This document shows, piece after piece, positions 47,213 to 61,028 of a DNA stretch of 64,000 bases (positions are counted from its first letter, which is position 1; every line of letters begins with the position of its first letter). This stretch comes from Pilaira anomala (lineage: Eukaryota; Mucoromycota; Mucoromycetes; Mucorales; Mucoraceae). The notes under the pieces are model-generated. The model had not been told where the DNA came from and did no database searches. It saw only the letters and a program-made list of their open reading frames with translations. The stretch is from NCBI GenBank assembly GCA_025716855.1, contig JAIXMQ010000009.1, positions 340,001 through 404,000 on the forward strand, read 5' to 3'. Both the position numbers and the translations under genes were made by a program.

Positions 47213-48001
47213 ACTTTATATATATATTATGTTTTATAAAAATAAAAATTCGTATTACAAAAAAAAAAAAAAAAAAAAAAAAATTGCAAATTACTTATGT
47301 TTTTTTTTAATAAGGTATTTTCTAGTTACTGGCTGCTTGTTGATTGTAATCAATATATATATATATATATATATATATTCACACCCAAGGCATGAATGCT
47401 GCTTCTTTCAATCAAGTAGTGTTTATGATGTGGCGGCTTACAAAAAAATATATATATATTATGCATTAAGATGATACCCATGAATAAATAAAACTAATAA
47501 CTTTTCTTTCTCTCTCTCTCTTTTTTTATATATACTAAAAATGTTTCAAGAATCAATCGTTTCGTTGTACCACACCACAAGCTGATATTCTACAAAAAAT
47601 TACTGTTACTAATACATTATCATAAATTTATTTTTAATTTATCATGATGCAAATGCGTATAGTTGATACAAGTCGCATAATTATACAAAACGCCCACGAT
47701 GCAATTCGATGCAGATTGTATCACCAATAGTGTGTAAAAAATGCAATAAAAACCGTTCTATATATAATAAATGAAGTTGGGGAACTCAATAACAAATGAT
47801 GTCACTTTTTTTTTTTTTTTTTACAGATAATTGTTCATTGCAAATCTACTCTTTTTTCATATTCAAGTCCTTAAAAATAATATAAATCCTTGTAAAAAAA
47901 AGATATAAATTTCTAAAACGTTTTACATAAAGAAATAAATATTTCTTGTATACATAATGTAAGCAAATATAAAAAAAAAGTTACTATCAGGAACCAATTT
48001 T

Positions 48002-48038
<37 letters not shown>

Positions 48039-48213
48039 CTGAATAACATACGTAAGGTTTGTGAAACATAAAACGCGAAATTGAATAAATTAAGCTTCTA
48101 CTAGTTTATTGTTTATTATACAATTCTTTTTTCTTTTTTTTTTTTTTTCTTATTTCTCTCTCTCTTTTTTTTTTTCTTTTTTTTTTATATATATACCAGC
48201 AAGAAAAAACCAA
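47213..48213. other. Intergenic region with (TA)n and (GT)n tracts
   Basis: No gene is supported. It contains (TA)n tracts near 47356 and 47450, a 33-base (TG)n tract at 48004-48036, and an AT-rich remainder. The last 90 bases are T-rich and lead into the monooxygenase start. Confidence 0.5.
48004..48036. repeat. (TG)n microsatellite
   Basis: An uninterrupted dinucleotide run of 33 bases, upstream of the monooxygenase gene by about 180 bases. Confidence 0.95.
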
Positions 48214-50028
48214 ATGACGGCAACAAAAGAAAAGACACTTGAAGAAGTAGTTACACTTGTATTAGAAGAAGCTGAAAGAGCTTTACAAAACCCTTACAAG
48301 TTCAAAAAACCTATAAAAAATGTCGCCGTAATTGGTGCAGGTCCCTCTGGGGTAAGTTGTTGTTTCTTTTTTTTTATCAAAAAGATTTTTTTCTTTCTAA
48401 AAACTATTTTAGTTACCAACAGCAAGACATTTAAGAGATGCAGGATTTAATGTTCGTGTGTTTGAAAGAAAGTCTCTTGTAGGAGGTTTATGGTAACTTG
48501 CAAAATATATATATATATATATTAGAAGCGGATTTAAGGTTTTTTATTTTTTATTTATTTTAGGGTATATTCGGAGCAAGCACCACTGAAACCCAAGATT
48601 CCCACTTCTCGGGCTACTCACACGATCGAAAGCGAAGTACATGATGTACCCTCCGAAGGAACCGAGAAAAGAACAGTTGAGATGACACCCGAGATCAAGA
48701 AACTGCTTATGAAGAAATGTCCTCCTTCTGCATGTTATCGAGATCTCCATGGTAACAATGATGCTCATATGTTTGCTCTTCCCGGTCATGTCTTCCCTGA
48801 GGGAACACCAAAGTTGGCCTCTCATCAAGTCATCTCTAACTTTTTTCAAGAGTATGCAGAGAAATATGATTTATTACCCATGATTGAATTCGATACCAGC
48901 GTGGATCTTGTAAAGAAAAATAAGGAGGATCAGTGTTGGGAATTGTTCTTGAGTAAATATGATGTGTATCCTAGTGGCTTGGTTCGCATTACTCGCTGGA
49001 GAGAGACGTTTGATGGTGTTGTATGTGCTTCGGGTATTCACCAAAAGCGGTTTGTTCCTGACTTTAAAGATTTGACTGCTTGGAATAAGATTTATCCAGA
49101 TAAAGCTATGCATTCTAGTCAATTTAGACGTCCTGAGGACTTTAAGGATAAGGTAAAAAAAAAAAAAACATAAAGAATATATATATATATATATATATTT
49201 AAACATAAAAAAAAAAAAAAATAGAATGTCTTAATTATTGGTGGTAGTATCTCTGGCTGTGATCTTGTTCGGTGTCTTGATGGTTTTGCTCAATCTATTA
49301 CACTGTCTATGAGGGATGACTTTAAAAGCCCATATGAGATCTTCAACATTATGCGGTCAACTATTCCCAAATCAGTTATTATCAAACCAAACGTCAAATC
49401 ATTTTCAAACGCAGAAGGGCAAGTAGACGGAAGTATTTCATTTGACGATGGTTCAGTGATGGACAACATCGATCAAGTGATTTTCTGTACCGGGTATACC
49501 AACAGCTTGGGATACTTTGACGACTTATTAACCGAAAAGGAACCAGAAAAGGAGGAAGTAGTGAATTTAAACGAAATTCCTGAAAGCAACGTGGTGGTGA
49601 ATGGTAGTTACCCTTTGAACCTGTACCAAGAAGTATTTTTGATATCGGATCCTACTGTAGCATTTGTCGGATTTGCTCCTTACTTTATTGTACCTACTTA
49701 TTTTGATACTCATGCTCAAACGGTGGCACGCGTTTGGTCTGGTAATGCCCTTTTACCTACCAAGGAGATCATGACCAAGTTTACAGAGGAATATGATTTA
49801 GGTATTGGCCCTGGTGAACTTTACAGTGCTGACAGAGTGCGTAAAGAACATTTTAGTACTTGGCTTAATCATCATGCAAAGGCGCTTCATAAAGATTTTT
49901 TACCGGAAGTTGAGAATTTCCCTGAAAGTTGGGAGAAAGACGGAGCTGAATTGTTGGAACAATTTGTTGAACTCTCTACAAAGAACTTTGAAGCAACCAA
50001 AGAATATATTAAAAAGAAGTACATGTAA
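48214..50028 (+). CDS. Flavin-containing monooxygenase (FMO family)
   Basis: Four exons, 48214-48351, 48413-48492, 48564-49152 and 49225-50028, encode 536 residues. The FAD site is VAVIGAGPSGLPTARHL (near 40-56, spanning intron 1), followed by FERKSLVGGLW spanning intron 2. The second dinucleotide site is VLIIGGSISGCDLVRCL (near 272-285). HSSQFRRPEDFKDK lies where FMOs carry their identifying motif. FMOs oxygenate sulfur or nitrogen of small substrates with NADPH and O2; the substrate here is unknown. The start at 48214 was chosen because the longer upstream frame is Phe-rich low complexity. The gene converges on a tetraspanin gene whose stop codon is 26 bases away. Confidence 0.9.
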
Positions 50029-50054
50029 AAAGTTTTTATTAAATAAATTCTTTT

Positions 50055-50979
50055 TTAATATTGTTTTTGGTTATTATATATATACGGTTTTTCATCACTA
50101 CCAACTACTAGTATAGTATCATCTGATAATATTATCATTGAATCCATTTCTGTTTCAAGCGTATTGGTATGAATATAAAGTATATACGATGCTAACAAAC
50201 CGATTGCCTAGTGATACATTTTTTTTTTTTTGAGAATGTTTGAATATATATATATATATATGTATATTACGCGCCTTTTTTTTTTTTTTTTTTTACCTGA
50301 ATCAATTTGATTAACCATAATCCAATACCCCAAACAAAAATCGTTGGACCAAACTGTTTAGCTAAAACGGGATAACAAGAACGCATCATAGTTTCATCTA
50401 CAAAAGCAGGACGATCCGATAAATATTTAAAACCCTGACACTGCCAATGATCTTGAATGTTGTTCAACATCTCTTGATCATTTTGATACGTTGTATCCCA
50501 AGATAAATCCAATTGTTCTTGAATATATGTATCTCTATCTAACAATAACCAAGTATAATAAACTAATTGAATCGTAATAAATACACCTAAAGGTATAAAA
50601 TACTTTTTTTTTTTTTTTCAGTTAAACCAATTTCCTAAAAAGAACTTAATTAAAAAAAACATTCTTTTTTTTTTTTACCCAATGTATGTATTTTGTAGTA
50701 GTGCTGATCAGAGTAAAAGTATATAATACAACAACGGATATATGTAACCATTCTACACGAGTTTGAAAAGATATTATTTCAACTGTTTCATACGATGTAT
50801 TATTATTTATTGTGAATTGTATGATCAATAATGTTGCTACACACTACCAAAAAGCAAAAATAAAAAAAAAATTATTGTATTTTTAGTTGCATGAATTGTA
50901 GAATGGAATCTATATAACTTACTGTTATTGAAAATATTGTAATAATAAATAACCATTTACGAGCAGTATAAGATAACAT
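50055..50979 (-). CDS. Tetraspanin-like four-transmembrane protein
   Basis: Four exons, 50979-50923, 50843-50679, 50602-50297 and 50207-50055, encode 226 residues. All introns are in phase 0. Transmembrane segments are near residues 9-29, 51-70, 76-95 and 158-183. The large loop between segments 3 and 4 contains WQCQGF and a second Cys (RSCYPV), resembling the Cys-Cys-Gly signature of tetraspanins with one Cys replaced by Gln. The last exon was found by reading past the poly-A donor GTAAAAA at 50296. It completes helix 4 (LIQ-AIGLLASYILYIH) and adds a cytosolic tail of about 40 residues. Fungal tetraspanins act in polarised growth and membrane organisation; the role here is not known. Confidence 0.78.
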
Positions 50980-51359
50980 ATTTATAAATATATAATTTAT
51001 AAAAAGAATTATATAAATATTTATATATATATATTTATAAAAGAAAAAAAAAAAAAAAGAGAAAAAGAAAGAAAATAATAAAAAAAGTTGGAGAATATTT
51101 GGCAACGTTTAAATTTAGGAACCAGAAATATGTCCATTCCCTGATTTTTTTTTTTTTACTACGAAAGCAATCCTCTTTTGGGAGGTTTGTAAGTACCTGA
51201 TCTAATGCACGGGAAATTGTTTAGAAGAAAAAAAAAAAAACGTCAAAACCAAGTAAATAAATAGTTTCTTTGTAGGTTTATAGGTAATTTATTAATCTTC
51301 GTATTTCCTTTCTTACAAAACATCCTGGTTTTTTTTTTTTATATATTTGTAATTAATAT
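50980..51359. other. Intergenic spacer between tetraspanin start and COX6A stop
   Basis: AT-rich, containing (TA)n, a poly-A/poly-T region and no coding signal. It should contain the tetraspanin promoter (51000-51100) and the 3' flank of COX6A. Confidence 0.45.
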
Positions 51360-51864
51360 TTACTCGGCATCGACGGAAAGGTTGACTTCAGGGTTGAAGA
51401 AAAGAGACTCCTTACCCCAGAAGAAAGATCTAGCACGGAAGTTGATATAAGGATACTTGATCCATTCCTTAGGGTGATGCTTTTGGTGTTCGTGATGAGC
51501 TTCATAGAGGTTGTATGCGTTGAATCCAGCAGCGGCGAGACTATATATATATCATCATTTCAAAAATTTAGTTTTTTTTTGATTTTTTTTTTCGATTTTT
51601 TGTACAATACTTTACCAAGGAGTGACAACGAAGATAGAGATCTTCTTCCAAGTAGCAGCGGCTTCTACACTCGAAAAAAAAAACAATCCAGTTAGTTGTC
51701 GTTTTAAATGAATAACTTCTAAAAAAAAAAAAATTACCAGCAGCATGATGCTTAACGGCATCACGTTCAGCAGTGAAACCACCATCGATAGCGGTGGATT
51801 GATAACGAACACCAGCACGCTTAACGGAAGCAACAATTTGAGAGTTGAGGATACGGGAGGCCAT
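51360..51864 (-). CDS. COX13: Cytochrome c oxidase subunit 6A (Cox13), mitochondrial
   Basis: Three exons, 51864-51738, 51664-51616 and 51540-51360, encode 118 residues. The N-terminus MASRILNSQIVASVKRAGVR is a typical mitochondrial presequence. The mature part contains WKKISIFVVTPCLAAAGFNA (the single membrane helix) and HHPKEWIKYPYINFRARSF, the C-terminal signature of subunit VIa. The protein is an accessory, regulatory subunit of respiratory complex IV in the inner membrane. Length matches yeast Cox13 (129). The middle exon is only 49 nt and both introns are dominated by T and A runs. Confidence 0.93.
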
Positions 51865-52481
51865 TATAATTTATTGTAGATGAAGTTGTAAAACAAAAAA
51901 AAAACTTTGTAATAAGGTCATTTTTTTTTTTCTTTTTTCCTTCACCCCCGGCTACAGTCACGTGTAGGACTTTTTCATGGGATTTCAATGATGGATGTGA
52001 CGACATTGTTGTTGTTTGACAAAGTTTCTTAATAATTCGTCTTCCGAAGAAAAGTTACGCGTCTAACAGTTTTTTTTTTTTTTTTTTTTTTTTACAGTTC
52101 TTTTTGACAGCTTGCAATTCTTTCTAAAAGTTGAAATAGGAATCAATTAACTTGTATCAAATCTCATGAAAAAAAAAAAATGTTCTTGGGCATGACATAC
52201 TTGAGAATTAGATAGAGAAAGAGTTGGATCTCGATGAGTTTTAGTATCATGTTTATACATATATCATTTACTCTCCCTGCTCTCTTTCTGATCGACAATT
52301 GCAGTTTGAAATCTATATGACGATTGAGTCGTGGTAGTACATGATAAACCTTGATCTCGGTAAGGTGTGTTTTAAACATATATATATATATATATAATTT
52401 TTTTTTTTTGACATGTGTGTAATAATAATAATAAAAAAAAACAACAACGATAATGAAAAAAGACAATATGTTTACTTTGTA

Positions 52482-52530
<49 letters not shown>

Positions 52531-52627
52531 AAAAGAAGAGAAAGAGGATAACAAAAAAAAAAGAAAAGAAAAAGGAGGATATGAATTCAGTGAATATTTA
52601 AAGAAGAGTTGAGTATAAAAATATAAT
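51865..52627. other. Intergenic region between COX13 and TUP1
   Basis: Contains the COX13 promoter side (51865-52100), a 26-T run near 52070-52094, and a more complex stretch at 52160-52380. The minus strand of that stretch is open for about 67 codons from an ATG near 52376 without a recognised motif. A (GA)n tract follows (about 52497-52526). The complex stretch may be the 3' untranslated region of TUP1 or an unrecognised short gene. Confidence 0.4.
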
Positions 52628-54048
52628 TTATGCATTGATAGGATCATAACTCCAAATTCTTGCACGGTTGTCGCCAGAACCTGTAGCGAATAAAGGTCTA
52701 CCAGATGGGCTAATAGCAACAGAGATAACTACAAAAAAAAAAAAAAAGGGGGAATAAATATCATTGTTTTTTTTACATATAGTAACATCACTACTTACCA
52801 GAGTTCTTATGGCCCTGTAACATGAATTGTGTTTGTCCAGTACGAGGATCCCAGAATTGAACACCTCGATCTTTGGAACCAGAAACAACCCAACGACTAT
52901 CGGGAGTACAACCAACAGAGAGAACAAAGTCTTTATGACCTGTAAACGTCATCTTACAAGGCCCTTTACTTCTATCTCGATTCATACCCAAACCACGACC
53001 TTCATCCGTACCAAGTTGCCATAACTTTAAAGTTTTATCTAAACTACCACTGACCAACATCTTACCATCTGGCATGAACGCAACCGAATAAACACTATCT
53101 TTATGATCTTCTAATCTTTCAAACAAGACACCGGACTGAGTATCCCAAATACGCACCATCTTATCAAGACTAGCTGCTGCAATCACACGACCATCAGGAG
53201 AGAAAGCAACACTAGTGACACCTGGATCCTTTTGATCATGATCCGTGATCCGAAGCACATGAAGACACTTACCATCCGCCATACTCCAGATCCTTGCCGT
53301 ACAATCGCCAGATCCAGACGCAATCATACGTCCATCACGACTAAAGTCTAACGAATAAATATCCTGTTGATGTCCAACCAACACGTTTCGAATACGTTTC
53401 TTTTGAATATCCCAAATTCGAATCTGCATATCTTCGGCTCCCGTAGCCAAGAAATTACCATCTGGACTAAAGCAAACGGACCGAATATATAAATCACCTT
53501 CTATCTTAATCGTATCATCTTGTAATACCGCCACTCTTTGTGAGGACGCTACATCATAAATAAATGTGGCTCGATTACATCCCGCCGCAAGGTATCGACC
53601 ATCCGCACTGAACTTCACACAACACACTACACTCGCATGCTCTAATGTATGCACTAAATCTACTTTTAATTGTCGATTCGTTTTAGGATTAAATAATGCA
53701 AACCAATCTTGTCCTTCAACTTTCATATTAGCTGGTACACTCTCTGGATCAACATCCGCTAATCCTCCACCACCACCAACAGGTGCATTATTCGTGACTG
53801 ATGGGCTAGGAATAGATGCTTTTGTCATGGCTCGATTGTTGTTTACCATGATAGGTGGAGTAGGGACCGTAGATGATGTAGAGGATCCGGATTTACGCTT
53901 TGTGTTGGGTGAATCTTGTTGATTTAATGGATTGTTATTGGCTGTAGTTGAACCACCGGTGGGTCTAACTCCACCACCACCACCACCGGTTGCATTTGGA
54001 TAATTACCATTATATCCATTACCCCACTGTTGTTGTTGTTGCTGTTGT

Positions 54049-54080
<32 letters not shown>

Positions 54081-54915
54081 TTGTTGTTGAGGATGTGCTG
54101 ATGTAGGTGGAGTAGGTATACCTCTACTAGGTGACTGACCATAATTTGATGGAGGAGGTGGTGGTTGATTTGATCCATTCATATAGCCAGGTGCAACTAC
54201 AGGTACAGTAGGCTGAGGAGGAGCTTGAGAAGCATAATGTTGAGCTTGTTGAGGATGTACATTAGGCGATTGTTGTTGCTGTTGCTGTTGTTGCTGTTGT
54301 TGTTGTTGTTGTTGTTGTTGTTCAGCCATTTGTGGTGGTGCCACAAGACCAGGATTACCATGAGCGTTCATAATACCTGAAAAATAATTTGAGCCAGGTC
54401 CAATATTAGGAGGAGGTTGTTGCGATTGTTGTTGAGGATGAGGTGCTTGGACTTGAGGATGAGGTGGTTGAGGATGAGGTGGCATACCTGGATGTCCGCG
54501 TGATTCAATTTGTTGACGAAGTCTGGCAATTTCATCTTCATACCTACAAAAAAAAGAACATCAGATGTTTTATTCTAATGAAAAAAAAAAACTAAAAAGA
54601 GTAAAAAGGGGAAAAACTTACTGCTTCTTTTGGTTTTGTTGAGTACGTTCAAGTTCAAGTAAACTTTGTTGAAAACTATTCATTTCAGATATTTGTTGAT
54701 TCACTAATAGATGTTTTTTTTTTTTTTAGTTTTTTATATTTCGGTTAAAGGTAGTTTCTTTTAATCTTACTCTTATGTTCAAAGTCATCTCTTTGAGTTT
54801 TACAAACATAAAGTTCTTGAGCTAATTGGTCGAATTCACCTCTAATCGAATCCAACATTTCAACTACACGATTTTGTGGTGCAGGCACCATGGGACGATG
54901 ATTATAAACTGACAT
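52628..54915 (-). CDS. TUP1: Transcriptional corepressor Tup1
   Basis: Four exons, 54915-54771, 54703-54622, 54543-52799 and 52728-52628, encode 690 residues. The first 80 residues form the coiled-coil tetramerisation region (RVVEMLDSIRGEFDQLAQEL, LLELERTQQ, YEDEIARLRQQIE). A Pro/Gln-rich linker follows with two Gln runs of about 17 and 21 residues encoded by CAA/CAG. Seven WD40 repeats occupy the C-terminal half (for example VVSGSKDRGVQFWDPRTGQ and the final FATGSGDNRARIWSYD, completed by exon 4). Tup1 works with Ssn6/Cyc8 as a general corepressor recruited by DNA-binding proteins in the nucleus. Length is close to yeast Tup1 (713). Confidence 0.95.
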
Positions 54916-56129
54916 GAGAAAAAAAAAAAATATGTATTTAAATTCAAATCTGTCCTTTTAAAAGTTCTAGATATAAAATATGAGTTGTTTAGCAGGTGTG
55001 GATGAAGTATTAAAAACGCGTTTTTTTCTTTTCTTATCAAGATGTAAAAAAAAAAAAAAGTAAAAAATAATAAGGATTAAAAAAATTTTAAAATTCGAAC
55101 CTTTTTTTTTTTTTTTTCTTTTTATTGTTCTTTTTGAAAGTTTTCTTTTTTCTTTTTGCTTTTTTTTTTTTCGAACGTTTGGTGTTTTATATAGTTGCAA
55201 TGGTCACTAAAAGAACTTAAAAAGAAAAAGAATAGAAAAAGAAAAAAAAAACAAAAGAAAGAGATAAATATTTATAAAATATTAAAAAAAAAAAAAAAAA
55301 AATGAAATAGCGAGGGTGGTGCAGTTACCATTTGAGAGTCTCTCTCTCTCTCTCTTTCTTTTCACACTAAGGCGGCTATTATCTTTTGACTTTTTGATTG
55401 GTTGGGTTAAGGTAACCCTTGACAACGACTCCAAAAGAGCTCACAGATCGCTCTTCATTTTTTTTTTAATGCAAGATTTGATTGCTTATACAATAATTGA
55501 TTGAATAAACAAAATGCGGCAACTGATGTATATTATTGTGCTCTTTATAGGGTTAATCACTTACCAAATACATTCTTCTTTCCCAGGGCTAAACTGTATT
55601 ATATTTTACGCCCATATAATTAGTACATCCTTTTTTTTTTTTTTTTGAATTGAATTGAATTGAAATTGAATTGAACTGAAAATTTTAAAAAAGATTTTTT
55701 GTATAAGAGAAACTATGAATGGATGATTTTATTCAGTTCAGCTTAAATACATTAACGGCTTATTAGCAAGAATTTTCTTTTTTCGTTTGGCGTTTGTTGA
55801 TATTTTTTACGCCAAAAGACATGTCATTATTTAGTTATCAATTGTATATATGATAGTTTTTACCCAAAAAAAAAAAAAAAAAAAAATAGTGTTACTCAAA
55901 TAAAAATCAACTTTTTAATGTAACACATAATTATTTTAAATAAGGAAAGTTAACGTTACACATTATCTTTGACCACCTTCCACAATAGTCAATAATGGGT
56001 TTTATACGCAATTTATTTTTACATCAAGATTGAAGAATGTACAAGAACTTTAAAAAAAAAGGGCTGCAAGTTTGAAATAAACAATAAAAAAAGAGGGGTG
56101 CATATTTATTTAATATATTATGTTTTTAT

Positions 56130-56176
<47 letters not shown>

Positions 56177-56735
56177 TGTGCAATTGACAGATTTGTTGTA
56201 AAAAATCGGAGTACACACTTAAAAAAGTGACGTTTAACATATAGCATTTCGTAACGTTAGTTACATGAGCAGCCAAACAGTCAATGTATAATATAATAGT
56301 GATTCACAATTACTTAATGTAAATAGACTGTATAAATACACATGTTAAAGATTGATATATATATATATATATATATTTCGTTATAAACAAACAAGTGGCT
56401 GAGTCATAAAAGACAGGTAAAAAAGTAACCCGAATTTTTTTTTTTTTTTTACACACACACAGACATATAATACACAGGTTCTATACTGTAATTAGAATGA
56501 TCCAGGAGTCATGAATTAAAAAAAAAAAGACATGTATATATATTTAATTCATGTGTATTATATAATACACTATCTTTTTTTCTTTTTCTTTTCCTTTTTT
56601 TTTTCTTTTTTTATATTTTTTATATCTTTTCTTTTCACAAAACACAAACAAGATTTGGTCTTGTCAATCTATTTCCAATTATATACCTGTCAGTAACATC
56701 ATTTTGTTGTCACCAGTAAATAAATAAATCAAGTC
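54916..56735. other. Divergent intergenic region between TUP1 and the CP2 gene
   Basis: TUP1 and the CP2-type gene are transcribed away from each other from this 1.8-kb region. It contains A/T runs, a GAATT-rich stretch near 55647-55680, (TA)n tracts near 56136-56171 and 56357-56377, and a short (AC)n. No gene is supported. Confidence 0.5.
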
Positions 56736-56800
56736 ATGATTAACCAACAAGGACCGTCGTCGCCCTCTTTATCCTCATCAAATAGGTATTTAAAAAAGCT

Positions 56801-56834
<34 letters not shown>

Positions 56835-58671
56835 TTTTATTCATATACTTTTTTTTTTTTTTTTGTCTCTTTTATTTTTCTTCTATTGCGTCAGTGTAAC
56901 ACCTTATAACCGATTCAAATATCATCATAAGTCACCAATTATAAATCAATATTATTATTCACCTTTCTATATGGATTCATTCTCGCCACAAATTCAACAA
57001 GTAGCCTCACCTACTTCTCCACCCGTCCATCGTATTCCTAACAGAAATAATTCAAGGTAAATCCGGAAAGTAATCCGATCAAAGTGGCATGTGTAACCCA
57101 CGCAGAGCATGCATTTGCGAAAAAATTGTTACGTTTGATTTTGTACAACTTATTGACCACATTTTTATTTTTATTTTTTTTTTTTTTTAATATACAATAG
57201 TCTTATAAGATACAATGTTTCGCTTGAAGGTATTTATCCAATTATATATCTTGGTTGAAAAAATATATATATACCATTATACTCAATTCATATCATGCGA
57301 TTTATTTATCTCTGTAGCTCCAACCGCGGCTTCACAAAAGCCGGATGAACCACCACTTACTTACTTGAATAAAGGTAAAAACAAAAAAAAATAGGGGGAT
57401 TCTTTTTACTATTTGTTTTTTTTTTTATTTGACAAGTAACCGAATAGATTCATATAGGTCAATATTATAATATTACCTTGCGAGATACCAACAAGTTTGA
57501 TGGTGATATCATTAGTGTTGTCTCAATTAACTTTCATGATAAAAATCATCGATTAGGTGCAACTGATTATTGGAGATTCTGGTTAACGCAACAAAAGGAT
57601 GCTGAGAATGCTAGAGCTGTTGAAATTGGTAATATATATATATATATATATACATATAACAATTCATCATTGATATATTTTTATACATTAGATATTACAA
57701 GATCAAATGGTGCTCAAGCAATTGAATGCAGACGCTTTGACCGTATTTCATTCAAATGGAACGGAAAACTCGGTGCATCCGTTCACATCCGATTCAATTG
57801 TCTCTCTACAGACTTTTCGCGTATCAAGGGTGTGAAAGGTATCCCACTTCGTCTTCAAATCGAAAGCACTCAATTACAACAATCCGATCCTGAAAGAACT
57901 TACTGTCGAATTAAATTGTTTCGAGATAAAGGTGCTGAAAGAAAAAACAAGGATGATGCTAAACACATTGAGCGTCAATTGGAAAAAAATAGAGGCAAGA
58001 GTGGCGAGCCTCATCCATTATGGTTAGCTTTCTCTCCTACTGTACCCGTTACCTTGTTTAGAGAACTCATTCCGCCTGAGGAAGAAGAATTGAATTATCA
58101 TCATCTGGACGATCTTAGGTATTCTCAACAACAACCTGAACAATCTTCCTATGCTCCTATTATGAAAAGAAGCTTTACTAGTTTCAATAATGATATGCAT
58201 GCCAATTATAATGTACCCTCGGTTACTCCTGCTGCTCTCTCGATTCTTCCTAACGCCGTTGGTATGGACCCTAATTATGTACCACAAAGAAGACGTCGTA
58301 TTGCAAGTATGTGTGCTTCGTTATGGTGATTTACATTACATAAAAAAAAATAATTAACCCATTTTTTTTTTTTTCATATTTGAATAGAATTAATGTTGTT
58401 AATCAAATTTGGCAGCTGTGATGTATACAGGGCCATTTACTTGGAGCAATTAACAGTAAAAGAATTAGTTGATAAACTTATTCCATGCATGGAAATCAAA
58501 AGACCTGTATCCAAAGTAGTTCGATCCATTTCTTCTAAAGACAATACCAAACCAAAATTAATTGTTGAAGTCAATGATGAAGTAGTGAAAGATATGCTTG
58601 AAGCACAACCTATGTTTATTGAGACAGAAGACGTAAAGGATGGCTCTATTAAATTAGTTTTAAGCTTTTAA
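56736..58671 (+). CDS. CP2/Grainyhead-family transcription factor
   Basis: Seven exons, 56736-56785, 56895-57056, 57201-57229, 57318-57374, 57458-57628, 57692-58306 and 58388-58671, encode 455 residues. After a Ser/Pro/Tyr-rich N-terminus, the CP2 DNA-binding domain (about 72-330) is rebuilt across five introns. It begins IRYNVSLEAPTAASQKPDE and includes PPLTYLNKGQYYNITL, DYWRFWLTQQ, ARAVEIDITRSNGAQ, RIKGVKGIPLRLQIES and CRIKLFRDKGAERKNKDD. The C-terminal exon (LMLLIKFGSCDVYRAIYLEQ) looks like the ubiquitin-like dimerisation domain of Grainyhead proteins. In fungi and animals Grainyhead factors regulate cell-wall or epidermal genes; the role here is inferred. One exon is 29 nt. Confidence 0.9.
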
Positions 58672-58786
58672 AGAAAAATTATGTGTATGTGTTTTTTTTT
58701 TAAAGAAAAATTATGTGTGTATGTGTTTTTTTTTTATTTTATATCGTGTATTAAATAAATAAAAAAAAAAAGAAAAATTAAATTAT

Positions 58787-60540
<1,754 letters not shown>

Positions 60541-61028
60541 TTTTCCTTTTTTTGAATAGATATTAAAAAAAGAAGAATAAACCTAGCAGAAAAAATAAAC
60601 AAAACTTTTTAGTTGGTCGTTCAAGGGCTTCACTAAAAATACAGCAGTCATGACGATGTACCTTTTTTTGGTGATTTTTAAATTTTCAAATAAGCAAAAT
60701 GTCAGAGGTGAAGTGATTTGTAATTGTGTCTTCGGATAGATAGAGACTATGAATAGTTTGAGTTATAATGTAATAATAAATGTCTAGAAAGTATAATAGT
60801 TAATTCGGTACAATTATCAAAGCTAATTGAGTTGCTAGTAGATACAAATTATACATGTTTCAAAAAAAAAAAAAAAAAAAAAAGATATACGAGTTTGTGA
60901 TGAATTTGGGACAAAAAGTAGTTTATTAGTGTGTAAAAATAAATGTTTCAATGAACAAAAGTAGAATATATATATTTTATTTTTATTTGTTTTTTTTTAA
61001 GAAAAAAGGGGGGATTAGAAGTAAAATT
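60541..61028. other. ATP2 upstream region
   Basis: AT-rich spacer holding the ATP2 promoter and the 3' flank of the beta-COP gene, which lies upstream on the same strand. A 24-A run lies near 60860. No gene is seen. Confidence 0.5.

Noticed and set aside
48109..48213. N-terminal extension of the monooxygenase
   Set aside because: The extension is almost pure Phe/Ser from T-rich leader DNA; the ATG at 48214 gives a normal FMO N-terminus.
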